From Flavobacterium quisquiliarum (lineage in GTDB: Bacteria > Bacteroidota > Bacteroidia > Flavobacteriales > Flavobacteriaceae), in the NCBI RefSeq assembly GCF_019308285.1, contig NZ_WWEM01000012.1:124001-188000 (forward strand): a DNA stretch of 64,000 nt. The letters are read 5' to 3'. A model generated the notes under the pieces. That model worked only from the letters and a program-made list of their open reading frames with translations, made no database searches and had not been told where the DNA came from. The number at the start of each line of letters is the position of its first letter. The first letter of the stretch is position 1. Positions 12,634-23,383 of the stretch are shown here, piece by piece. A program made the translations under genes and the position numbers.

Positions 12634-13452
12634 ATGGACTATCAAGTAAATTACATAAATCCTGAAATTAAACTTTCCAATTATACCGGAAAGCTCTTTA
12701 AAACGGAAGCGGCATTTAATGATCATTTGCTCGTGTGGTTAATTTCTGGAGAAACGAAAATTATTCAGGCAGATGAAAGTTTTATATTTGGATCGGGAAG
12801 TACTTTTTTAATTCCAAGAAATCAGCTGGCAACCATTATCAATGTTCCTAAAGACGGACTGCCACACAAAGCTGTTGCTATGCATTTATCTTCAAAAAGA
12901 CTTAGGGAATTTTATAATCAGGAAAATATAAAATATAAAAACACTGTACCAAAAATTTTAAGTTTTCACAAACATCCTCTGCTCGAAAGCTGTCTGGCTT
13001 CTCTCATTCCGTATTTTGAAATGCAGGAAAACTTTCCAGAAAACATTGCATCATTAAAAATCACTGAAGCCATTTCAATTCTTACCACAATTAATAAAGA
13101 CATTGATTCGATTTTAGCAAACTTTGATGAACCTCATAAAATTGATTTAATCAGTTTTATGGAAAAGAATTTTATGTTTAATATGTCATTAGAAAAATTT
13201 GGCTATTTAACGGGACGAAGTTTGACCACATTCAAAAGAGATTTTTATAAAGCTTTTAATGAAACACCTCAACGCTGGCTGAGCAAAAAAAGATTAGAAT
13301 TGGCTTATTATCAGCTGATAGAAAAAAATAAAAAACCAGTTGACGTTTATTATGAAATTGGATTTGAAAATTTATCGCATTTTTCATTTGCATTTAAGAA
13401 ACAATTTGGTCATTCTCCAACCGAACTGCAAAGAATAAAAACCAATATTTAA
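12634..13452 (+). CDS. AraC-family transcriptional regulator
   Basis: The 272-aa protein has an N-terminal cupin-like ligand domain (about 1-150) and a C-terminal pair of AraC helix-turn-helix motifs (about 165-265). These include MSLEKFGYLTGRSLTTFKRD and the signature region DVYYEIGFENLSHFSFAFKKQFGHSP. The ATG is 29 nt after the SDR stop, so the two probably share a transcript. The direct repeats at 11513-11550 are the obvious candidate operator. The effector is not identifiable. Confidence 0.88.
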   Translation: MDYQVNYINPEIKLSNYTGKLFKTEAAFNDHLLVWLISGETKIIQADESFIFGSGSTFLIPRNQLATIINVPKDGLPHKAVAMHLSSKRLREFYNQENIKYKNTVPKILSFHKHPLLESCLASLIPYFEMQENFPENIASLKITEAISILTTINKDIDSILANFDEPHKIDLISFMEKNFMFNMSLEKFGYLTGRSLTTFKRDFYKAFNETPQRWLSKKRLELAYYQLIEKNKKPVDVYYEIGFENLSHFSFAFKKQFGHSPTELQRIKTNI

Positions 13453-13467
13453 TTTTTCATATATAAA

Positions 13468-13493
13468 AAAAGACGCCTTTATGGGCGTCTTTT
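13468..13493. terminator. Bidirectional terminator between araC-type gene and katG
   Basis: A stem AAAAGACGCC/GGCGTCTTTT sits between two convergent genes, with T-runs on both strands. Confidence 0.8.
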
Positions 13494-13516
13494 AAGATTT
13501 ATACTTCTCAGTTGGA

Positions 13517-15811
<2,295 letters not shown>

Positions 15812-15932
15812 TTACTAAATTAAGAACTAATGAAAAAGAAAGTTAGGTGAATGAATCATAAATAATACTTACACAATAGACAAAATCTATTTATAACTCT
15901 CTTTGTAGTTGTAATTACTTATAAGCTTATTC

Positions 15933-15960
15933 TTGGCTCTAAAAAAATATTTTACTTTTG
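15933..15960 (+). promoter_or_regulatory. Strong Bacteroidota-type promoter
   Basis: TTG at 15933-15935 and TACTTTTG at 15953-15960 are separated by 17 bp, an ideal match. The next annotated gene starts more than 420 nt away, so it may drive a small ORF or RNA, or give the lipoprotein gene a long leader. Confidence 0.55.
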
Positions 15961-15981
15961 GGAAAGGATCAATTTTATAAT

Positions 15982-16098
15982 ATGGCATTACATCATATAA
16001 ATTTAGTAAAAAGAATTTCTATATTAAAAAAATTGGATAACAGATATCAGTTCTATAAAATTTGCTGCTCTTCTTCTATGAAACTTTATTCTCTGTAA
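15982..16098 (+). CDS. Possible 38-aa small protein
   Basis: ATG lies 22 nt after the -7 box at 15953-15960. The peptide starts MALHHINLVKRISILKKLDN and ends KICCSSSMKLYSL. It is basic, with two adjacent Cys, and matches no family I recognise. Only the promoter spacing supports it. Confidence 0.2.
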   Translation: MALHHINLVKRISILKKLDNRYQFYKICCSSSMKLYSL

Positions 16099-16386
16099 CG
16101 AGGTTAAAGTACTTTCTACCTTATATAATCAATAATTTCACTTAATTTCTATCCAATCAGTCCTTTAATTATCGGGCATTCTCTTTTAATAAATTTCCTG
16201 TAACGGTCTTATTTTCAAAAGCTAAAAAATATACTCAAAATATATAAGCTGAATTTTTATGTACGTAAAAACGGACTTAATTACTCCTTCTGTAAACTTT
16301 AATTAATCAATTTTACACTGTGAATAATGTAACCACTAATCTATTATTCACTAACTATCAATTCATTAACCTTAAAATTTCAAAAA

Positions 16387-17181
16387 ATGAAAAAAATCTT
16401 AAAAGTTACCAGTTTAGTATTTATCTCGCTATTGGCTCTTAGTTCCTGTGAAAAGGAGCAGGATTTAAATGAAGCGCAAAGCATTAACAAAGAAGCTTTA
16501 GAAAATGTAGACAAGGAAGTATCACAAACTGCGGACAAAGATGCAATCTCAACTGACATCACTGCAAAAGGCAGTACTGGGGCTAGAACTATTACTTTAC
16601 AGACAAACACCTTATCCTGTCCTGGCGGTTTGTGTACATCCTATGGTGTTTGGTCAACGGGAGTTTATACTGTTTGGTTCCAAATGAGATTTAACTCTGG
16701 ATTTTACTGGAGCAGAGGCGGTAAATGCGGTTACGGTATCTTAATTGGTGATCAAAATACTGGCGGTGATCCAGGATGGGACGGAAACGGCGGCAGTGCA
16801 AGATTTATGTGGTATTGTCCAAATGGATCTAATAGTGCTAAAGGAAGCGGCGCTTATCTGCAACCTTATGTTTATTACAGAGATCAGCCTGGACAATATG
16901 GTAATGATTTCGGAAAAAAATACTACATACAAGAGAACGTAACGTATAATTGTCAAATATCAGTTAAAATGAATACGGGTTCAAATACTGACGGATATGT
17001 GAAATATTATGTAAATGGTACAGAAATATTAAATCAAAAAATTCGCTGGGTAACAAATGACTCTAAACGTAATATTAATGCTGTAAGCCTTCATACTTTC
17101 CGCGGAGGCAGCCAAGAATATTGGAAAGCTCCTGTTACAAGTTCTATTTATTATCCAAGTGCGTCTTGGGATGCTCTATAA
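16387..17181 (+). CDS. Lipoprotein with a ConA-like polysaccharide lyase domain (PL14-like)
   Basis: The 264-aa protein has a lipoprotein signal (LLALSSC, Cys near 21) and a polar linker to about residue 65. A beta-jelly-roll-like domain follows. Motifs such as RGGKCGYGILIGDQNTGG, GGSARFMWYCPNG and VSLHTFRGGSQEYWKAP resemble family 14-type lyases (usual pattern: G-rich loop, sARlMW, FFGGS). Family 14 includes alginate and glucuronan lyases. The match is by eye and the substrate is unknown. The gene stands alone, without SusCD partners. Other ConA-like lyase families (PL7, PL13) are alternatives. Confidence 0.5.
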   Translation: MKKILKVTSLVFISLLALSSCEKEQDLNEAQSINKEALENVDKEVSQTADKDAISTDITAKGSTGARTITLQTNTLSCPGGLCTSYGVWSTGVYTVWFQMRFNSGFYWSRGGKCGYGILIGDQNTGGDPGWDGNGGSARFMWYCPNGSNSAKGSGAYLQPYVYYRDQPGQYGNDFGKKYYIQENVTYNCQISVKMNTGSNTDGYVKYYVNGTEILNQKIRWVTNDSKRNINAVSLHTFRGGSQEYWKAPVTSSIYYPSASWDAL

Positions 17182-17232
17182 TTTTAAACAAATCTTTTTG
17201 TTTTAAAACATTTAAGCAAATCAGTCACACAG

Positions 17233-17262
17233 AAGCTCTAAATCACTGATTTAGAGCTTTTT
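17233..17262. terminator. Terminator between convergent genes
   Basis: A perfect 12-bp stem (AAGCTCTAAATC/GATTTAGAGCTT) with a 3-nt loop and a T tail lies between the lipoprotein gene and the acvB/virJ-type gene. Confidence 0.75.
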
Positions 17263-17270
17263 CAATATCT

Positions 17271-18701
17271 TTATTTAATTTCTTTAAAAATGCTCTCTGC
17301 CAGTTTATTATAGTCATTATTGAAATGATGTGAACCAGGTATTTCAATGGTCTTAATACCAGATTCTGAGAAACGATTGCGGGTTTCTGAATCTTCTTCG
17401 GTTCCAAAAAAACAAACTGGATTGTACGCTTTGATTTTTTTCATTTCTGAAATTACATCATAATTATCACTGGAACTTTCTAAGCTCAGCATATCAGCAA
17501 TATGAATTTCAAAATCAGCTTTTACATCTGGAGACAAAGCATAAACACCTTTTAATTTTTCTTTTAATGATTCCGGAAAATTGGCAGCTGCAAAAGGAAC
17601 AACCGAAGCTCCAAACGAATAACCTACAAGTAAAAAGGTCTTTTTATTCCATTGCTGCATATAATGTTCTACCGCCTTTGCTATTGCATTGGCAGTTTCT
17701 AATGGTGTTTTGGCATTCCAAAAATATTTTTGTGCATCGAGCGCTATTACAGGAATTCCCTTTTCTGCCAGAGCTTCACCAAAAGACTGATCAAAGCTTG
17801 TCCATCCTCCGTCACCCGAAATCAAAAACGCTACAGGCAAATCTTCATTCTTGTTTTTAGTCGGAATTAAAGTTAAAGGCATTTCAAATGGAAGCGGTGT
17901 AAGATGCTGTTCTTTTAATAAAGAATTTTGTTCTGATTGTTGTTTAGCATAATTAGGCGTACTTAAAACTTCCTTGTAAGCTTCAATGAACTGAGGCAGC
18001 CAGTTTTTGGTAACTGAGAATCCATGTCCCACTTTGGATAAGGATATTAATTTTCCTTGTTTTAGTCCATCCATATATTTTTTTGTATCTGCATAATTAC
18101 AAACTTGGTCTGTAGTTCCCTGCAATACAATAAAAGGAGCTGTTAATTTATCTGTTTTCTCCAAATAATAGGCCTTCCCTTCCTTTAAGACATGAGAAGT
18201 TAATCCAGTTCCATCACACAATGTTTTGTCGGTTTCTATGTCTGGACAAAATCCTAAAGCAATAGCTCCGCTGAAAGTGTTTGCGGGAGCCTGAGCCAGC
18301 ATTCCGTATACCAGAGTTGCGCCTGAAGAATAACCGACCAATATAGGTTTTAAATACTGGTTCATTTTTAGCTTCTTCTGCAAAATCATACTCAGCTCTT
18401 CAAAATCTCCAGCTGGATAATAACATTTGACTTTTTGTTTTTTGATGGCCTTAAAATAATGCTGAATATCAATTCCTGCTACTAATGCACCCTGATCGAC
18501 AATATTTTTTGCCATGTCTACAACACCGCTGTTCCAGCCTCCGTCACCCGAAACAAACAATACAACAGCATTTGGAGCTGTCTTAGGTTTATAGATAGTG
18601 ACTTTACCAAATGCTCCAACTGTAATAGTATCGGCTGCTGATGCAAATGCCTCGAAACAACAAATAAAAATAGAAAGCGTGAGAATTACAATTTTATTCA
18701 T
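17271..18701 (-). CDS. AcvB/VirJ-family protein with two alpha/beta-hydrolase domains
   Basis: The 476-aa exported protein (signal peptide to about residue 22) contains two VirJ-type domains. Domain 1 has VSGDGGW (50-56), GYSSG (123-127) and a His in KVGHGFS (His226). Domain 2 has ISGDGGW (294-300), GYSFG (360-364) and a His in PGSHHF (about 458-459). Each thus keeps a Ser/His pair. From the literature, AcvB of Agrobacterium hydrolyses lysyl-phosphatidylglycerol in the periplasm, and its homologue AtvA is encoded beside lpiA (an mprF homologue) in rhizobia. Here it is the last gene of an operon with mprF, 26 nt after the DUF998 gene, which supports the same role. Confidence 0.8.
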   Translation of the reverse strand: MNKIVILTLSIFICCFEAFASAADTITVGAFGKVTIYKPKTAPNAVVLFVSGDGGWNSGVVDMAKNIVDQGALVAGIDIQHYFKAIKKQKVKCYYPAGDFEELSMILQKKLKMNQYLKPILVGYSSGATLVYGMLAQAPANTFSGAIALGFCPDIETDKTLCDGTGLTSHVLKEGKAYYLEKTDKLTAPFIVLQGTTDQVCNYADTKKYMDGLKQGKLISLSKVGHGFSVTKNWLPQFIEAYKEVLSTPNYAKQQSEQNSLLKEQHLTPLPFEMPLTLIPTKNKNEDLPVAFLISGDGGWTSFDQSFGEALAEKGIPVIALDAQKYFWNAKTPLETANAIAKAVEHYMQQWNKKTFLLVGYSFGASVVPFAAANFPESLKEKLKGVYALSPDVKADFEIHIADMLSLESSSDNYDVISEMKKIKAYNPVCFFGTEEDSETRNRFSESGIKTIEIPGSHHFNNDYNKLAESIFKEIK

Positions 18702-18727
18702 CTTAATTACTTTTTAGCATTATGAAA

Positions 18728-19381
18728 TTAAACTATACTTTTCCTATGATACATTATGATGGAAATTACAATAAAATAAACATAGAGATTCAACAGAAAC
18801 AAGCGCTGCCACAATCCTTTATAGTGTATGATAACATTGGTTTCACCTGAAGAAAAATGAATAGTAAACAACAGCATGGTTATGATTCCTGTAATAAAAA
18901 CAATCCATGACAATCTATAAAAAAGCGGATTTTCTTTCTTTAAAATCACTTTGTGCATAAACAACGGCAAAAGCAATGCTGCTATAAGACCAATCCCGCC
19001 AGCTATATCATGCATTATAAAGGAATTGGTCATTTTACCTCGTATTCTATCGGCTTTAAAAATACCCGAACCTATTCCTTCACCTAATCCGTACAATACA
19101 ATTAACCCTGAAGCAATTTTTACATTTTTAGCATTACTGTCAAAGGCTTTTCTAAACTGAAATCCGAAAAAAACAAATGCAATTCCAATGCCTATCCACC
19201 ATGTAGAAAGTATCGCTGATACAGGACTTGCAGAAGCCCCCAAAGAACTCATTGTATTTCTTAAATGACTGTATCCTGGATAGTAATTTCCTAATACAAA
19301 CAATACGATAAAATCAGCAATGCAAACTATAATACAAAGTAAAGCTGCTATTTTAAACCAATTTGACTGCTTTGTATTCAT
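18728..19381 (-). CDS. DUF998 integral membrane protein
   Basis: The 217-aa protein has about six predicted membrane segments, starting FKIAALLCIIVCIADFIVLF. It carries the DUF998-type motif YPGYSHLRNTMSSLGAS after the first segment. The function of the family is not established. It sits between mprF (16-nt gap) and the acvB/virJ-type gene (26-nt gap), so it is probably co-transcribed and acts at the inner membrane. A role in moving or altering aminoacylated lipids is only an inference from position. Confidence 0.8.
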   Translation of the reverse strand: MNTKQSNWFKIAALLCIIVCIADFIVLFVLGNYYPGYSHLRNTMSSLGASASPVSAILSTWWIGIGIAFVFFGFQFRKAFDSNAKNVKIASGLIVLYGLGEGIGSGIFKADRIRGKMTNSFIMHDIAGGIGLIAALLLPLFMHKVILKKENPLFYRLSWIVFITGIITMLLFTIHFSSGETNVIIHYKGLWQRLFLLNLYVYFIVISIIMYHRKSIV

Positions 19382-19398
19382 ATCTCTGTAGTTTGTAA

Positions 19399-22026
19399 TT
19401 ATGGTTTAACTACTTTATTTAAAACTAATGGAGCCTGAAGCAGATCATAATCATGAGAATACACTAAATATTTATTGTACCATACTGGAGAAAATTTTTC
19501 CTTAAAATCGCGAAGGCCTTTATAATGCGAAAAGAATTTAATTCGTTCGTAAGCAAACTTCATTGATTTCTCTGGAAAAGTTTCTGCCTCTTCTAATCCG
19601 CTCATCGCCGCCAGTCCTAAATTTACTGAGGTACAGCCCTGAGATTTCAAATATGTAAAAAGTTCTAAAAGAATAAAATCCATAATACCATTGGGCGCAT
19701 CATTTGTTTTTCTGATCAAATCGTAAGTTCCTTCACCATTGGCATAATCCGGAATTACATTTATAAAAGCGACAATCTTTTCTTCGGCACTTTCGACTGT
19801 GATAATGGTCTGCTGTTTGAGTTCTTCCCAATCAAATCTTCCCTGCGAAAAAATGATTTCACTTCTTCCTGTACTAACAAGCCATTCATCGCTTACTGCT
19901 TTTATTTTCTGCAACAATCCATCCTTAACAGGCGCATTATGAATTGTCGCTGTAAATCCTTTTTCTTTTACTTTGCTTATGGCATTACGAAGTGATTTTT
20001 TAGCTCCGCCTTCTAAACTAAATGTATTAAGGTCTACTACTCCTTCCTGACCTATAAATAAACTCTTTTTATGCAGTGAATGAAACAAAGGCAGACTTTC
20101 TTCCGGAACTCGATAATAGATGCTTCTTAATCCGTTTTCGTAACAATAAACATCAAATTCTATGATGCATTGTTTCATCTCAGCATCAGATGCAGCGACA
20201 GGATTCTCTAAAACAACAGCAAAATTATCGGTTACTCGATAGGCTAAAAAAGATTTCTTATCTGCAGTAATAAAAATGACTTTATCATCATAGGTTTTAA
20301 AATAGTCCAAAGCAGAATTGCCATACTTTTTTACAAGTTCATCAGCCGTTACAAAATCATCTTCTACCACTTGTTTTTTGACTGTATAAGGTCGTATTAA
20401 AGCAAAAATCAGAAATCCTAATGACAGAAATCCGCAGATATTTATAGAAAGTAAAAAGCGTCTCGCAAAACGATCTAAAGGCACTAAATCAGAACTTCCG
20501 ATTAAAAAATAATTCTGCAGTCCGTATCGAATCGATTCAAGCCAGTTAAAATCAATATTAAAATGTTTTTTATCCAGAAAGTAAAACCCTAAAATACTGT
20601 ATACCAACACCGCCACAATGCTGATTAAAACCGTTTTTAAGCCAATACTCTGCAAATGTGAATTACTCTTTATGTAATATTCTTTTCGTGTAAAAATCAA
20701 AGTAAGAAGAACTAACAAGGCAATTGAAGCTTCTTCATAATCAATTGCTTTAGTAAGATTTCCAATAATAGAAATTCCAGTCAAGAAAACTGCAAACCAC
20801 CACGCAGTACGCAATCCTTTGAGCATAAAAGCGGCATTTACGAGCATAAATAAACCAGCGGTTATCACAAAATAATTTGACACTTTAATAGCAGAAATAG
20901 GAATAACATTTTCTAAGACATGCAGACGTTCTGAAATTGCCGGAGTTAAAACCGACACTATATTGATTAATCCTAAAATGAAAAGCAGAAAAGAAGGCAC
21001 AACACGCATCAATAGTTTGTTTGCACTAAAAAGAAAAAGTGATGCCCCTGCCAATAACGGAATCCAAAATTCAAAAAAACGATACAAAAAAGTAATCGCT
21101 ATAGCGTTGACATTTTCAAATCCATACTGAATAAGTATAAAACTCATTGAAATTTCGATGGCTCCAAGTCCTCGAAGAAAAGGAGAAACAATCAAAAATA
21201 TAACTGAAATAATATATCCCATTGCTGCTGCCGCTAATGAAGGAGCAAATCCCAGTGCAATCATTGCCACATATAAATGCGCAATTCCAACAAACTCAAT
21301 AAGTACAGAATAAAAAACAACCTGTAGGAACTTCCTTTTAATTATTTTGTTGTTTCTGAAATCATCAATAAATATTTCTGTTGAAGGAGAAAACTTTAAT
21401 ATCAAACGATAAATAGCTCCTTTCTTGATAATCGAATTGTAAATAAAAAAAACAAGAATGCTTAATCCCACAATTGCTGCAAAAGCGTACCATTCTCCAG
21501 ATCCAACAGTTCCCTGAAATAAAGAATAAATCAAAGCCGGTATGGCTACAATAATCACCGAAAGAATCCCTACAAAACCATATATCAGAGAAGCAAAATG
21601 AATTTGAGTAGGTTTAACACCGCTCTTTTCAATAGGTTTGGTAAAAAAAGCTAAAGAAGAAATGCCGCCTGCGGGCAGAAAAACACTAACGAAATTTCGC
21701 TTAAGAAACAGAATAACGGCCTGTTTAAAGGAAATTTCGCTCTGAACTGCTTTAAAAGAAGCAAAATACATTAATGCCTGAAGTGCAATATAAAAGGTTG
21801 CAAGTGCAATACCGCATACAACCCAAAAACTTTTGGCATCTGCCAATACATTATTTACCTCTTTTAATTCTGAATTTTCATGTTTGATAAACCAGATTCC
21901 AACTCCTATAAAAAAAATGGTGAGTATAAACTGTCTAATAATTTTATCATTTTCACGTAAAAAAGAAATTCCTTTTCTTTCTTTGAAAGAACTCAAAAAC
22001 CTTTTGGAAACGGCTACTATTTTCAT
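19399..22026 (-). CDS. mprF: Phosphatidylglycerol aminoacyltransferase/flippase MprF
   Basis: The 875-aa protein has the standard bifunctional layout. The N-terminal polytopic flippase has about 14 membrane helices to around residue 520. A cytosolic DUF2156 synthase domain follows (about 535-860), with FITADKKSFLAYRV, GRSEIIFSQGRFD and SVNLGLAAMSGL. MprF transfers an amino acid, usually Lys, from tRNA to phosphatidylglycerol and moves the product to the outer leaflet, lowering negative charge. The length equals typical two-domain MprF. It is the first gene of a three-gene operon with DUF998 and acvB/virJ. The transferred amino acid cannot be read from sequence. Confidence 0.9.
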   Translation of the reverse strand: MKIVAVSKRFLSSFKERKGISFLRENDKIIRQFILTIFFIGVGIWFIKHENSELKEVNNVLADAKSFWVVCGIALATFYIALQALMYFASFKAVQSEISFKQAVILFLKRNFVSVFLPAGGISSLAFFTKPIEKSGVKPTQIHFASLIYGFVGILSVIIVAIPALIYSLFQGTVGSGEWYAFAAIVGLSILVFFIYNSIIKKGAIYRLILKFSPSTEIFIDDFRNNKIIKRKFLQVVFYSVLIEFVGIAHLYVAMIALGFAPSLAAAAMGYIISVIFLIVSPFLRGLGAIEISMSFILIQYGFENVNAIAITFLYRFFEFWIPLLAGASLFLFSANKLLMRVVPSFLLFILGLINIVSVLTPAISERLHVLENVIPISAIKVSNYFVITAGLFMLVNAAFMLKGLRTAWWFAVFLTGISIIGNLTKAIDYEEASIALLVLLTLIFTRKEYYIKSNSHLQSIGLKTVLISIVAVLVYSILGFYFLDKKHFNIDFNWLESIRYGLQNYFLIGSSDLVPLDRFARRFLLSINICGFLSLGFLIFALIRPYTVKKQVVEDDFVTADELVKKYGNSALDYFKTYDDKVIFITADKKSFLAYRVTDNFAVVLENPVAASDAEMKQCIIEFDVYCYENGLRSIYYRVPEESLPLFHSLHKKSLFIGQEGVVDLNTFSLEGGAKKSLRNAISKVKEKGFTATIHNAPVKDGLLQKIKAVSDEWLVSTGRSEIIFSQGRFDWEELKQQTIITVESAEEKIVAFINVIPDYANGEGTYDLIRKTNDAPNGIMDFILLELFTYLKSQGCTSVNLGLAAMSGLEEAETFPEKSMKFAYERIKFFSHYKGLRDFKEKFSPVWYNKYLVYSHDYDLLQAPLVLNKVVKP

Positions 22027-22161
22027 ACTTATGCTATAGATAGAATAATTTATTTATGAAAAAAACACAATAGAACTTATATAAATGTACAACAATTTTC
22101 AATTAAATTTTAATTGGTCCTTTGAAAAACAGCAGCATTATAAACCTTAAAAATCAGAAAG

Positions 22162-22187
22162 AAAAAAAGCGTCATTTTTAATGACGC
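22162..22187 (-). terminator. Terminator between mprF start and the adh gene end
   Basis: The minus strand reads GCGTCATT-aaa-AATGACGC followed by seven T. It lies 37 nt past the alcohol dehydrogenase stop and separates that gene from the mprF operon. Confidence 0.8.
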
Positions 22188-22223
22188 CTTCTATACTATT
22201 TATAATAATTTAATTTAAATCAT

Positions 22224-23249
22224 TTATGGAACGAGAACAGCTCGCCCTTTAATTTGTCCATTACGCATTCTATCATAGACTTCATTTGCCTGCTCCAAAT
22301 TAAACTTTTCAATTTCGATATGGATTTTTTTCTGTCTTGCCAGTCCCACAACTTCCATCAATTCGGTACGAGATCCCCAATACGGATTAGTCATGGTAAC
22401 TCCAAAAGGCAGACCATTCATACTGTATTGATAATATCCTCCTCCAAGCCCTACAATGGTAAGATCACCATCCATTCCAACAACTTTTGTTCCTAGTTCA
22501 ATGGTTGGTGTAGCTCCAACGAAATCGAGAATCACTTTAGCTTTTTTCAGCCCTGTAATTTTTAAAATTTGTTCTGCAGCATCTGCATCTTTTGAATTAA
22601 CAGTATAAGTGGCCCCCAATTCTTTAGCAAATGCCAGCTTCTCTTCTGTTACATCGCAAGCGATTATAGCAGCTCCCGAAGTTTCTCTTAAAATCTGAAT
22701 CGCCACGTGTCCAAGTCCTCCAACTCCTATAACCACTACATACTCATCGGGCATAAGTTTAGGAAGTGATCTTTTAATAGCTGAGTAGGGCGTTAATGCA
22801 GCATCCGTCAATGGTGCAGCAATTACAGGATCTAAATCAAAAATAGGCACTAACAATCGTGAAGATGGTACAAGCATATATTCGGCCATACCGCCATTAA
22901 GCCCAAGTCCGCCACCATAACCTAATTCACTTTGATGATCACAGTAATTTTCCTTTGACTGCTGACATGGTTTACAATGTCCGCATCCCCAAGGTCCGTA
23001 AACCAGAACAGCATCTCCTTTTTTATAATCTTTTACAGTGTCGCCGACAGCTTCAATCCAACCTGCATTTTCATGTCCAAGGGTAAACGTAAGATTTCCT
23101 ACTGTTCCTTCGTCTATAATATGCAAATCAGAATGACAGACTCCTGCTCCGCCAATTTTTAACAAAACCTCATCTCCTTTTGGAACTGGTTTTTCTAAAT
23201 CATTAACTACTCTTACATCTTTATGTCCAAAATAACGTACTGCTTTCAT
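22224..23249 (-). CDS. Zinc-dependent alcohol dehydrogenase
   Basis: The 341-aa medium-chain dehydrogenase has catalytic zinc ligands in GVCHSD (Cys38) and GHE (His59, Glu60). The four structural zinc cysteines are in GCGHCKPCQQSKENYC (Cys89, 92, 95, 103). The nucleotide-binding glycines are in VIGVGGLGHVAIQ. It oxidises alcohols or reduces aldehydes with NAD(P); the length and motifs fit the bacterial AdhP-like group. It is a single gene with its own terminator. The substrate is not defined by sequence. Confidence 0.88.
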   Translation of the reverse strand: MKAVRYFGHKDVRVVNDLEKPVPKGDEVLLKIGGAGVCHSDLHIIDEGTVGNLTFTLGHENAGWIEAVGDTVKDYKKGDAVLVYGPWGCGHCKPCQQSKENYCDHQSELGYGGGLGLNGGMAEYMLVPSSRLLVPIFDLDPVIAAPLTDAALTPYSAIKRSLPKLMPDEYVVVIGVGGLGHVAIQILRETSGAAIIACDVTEEKLAFAKELGATYTVNSKDADAAEQILKITGLKKAKVILDFVGATPTIELGTKVVGMDGDLTIVGLGGGYYQYSMNGLPFGVTMTNPYWGSRTELMEVVGLARQKKIHIEIEKFNLEQANEVYDRMRNGQIKGRAVLVP

Positions 23250-23383
23250 AATTTATGTTTTTAATATCAAACAATTTACGCCAAAATGCCGGATTTATAA
23301 AGAATCTGTCTTTTAAACTTATGTTAATAATCCCCTTTAACTATTGAGTTTTTTTCAGAATGCTCATCTCAAACAAAACACAT

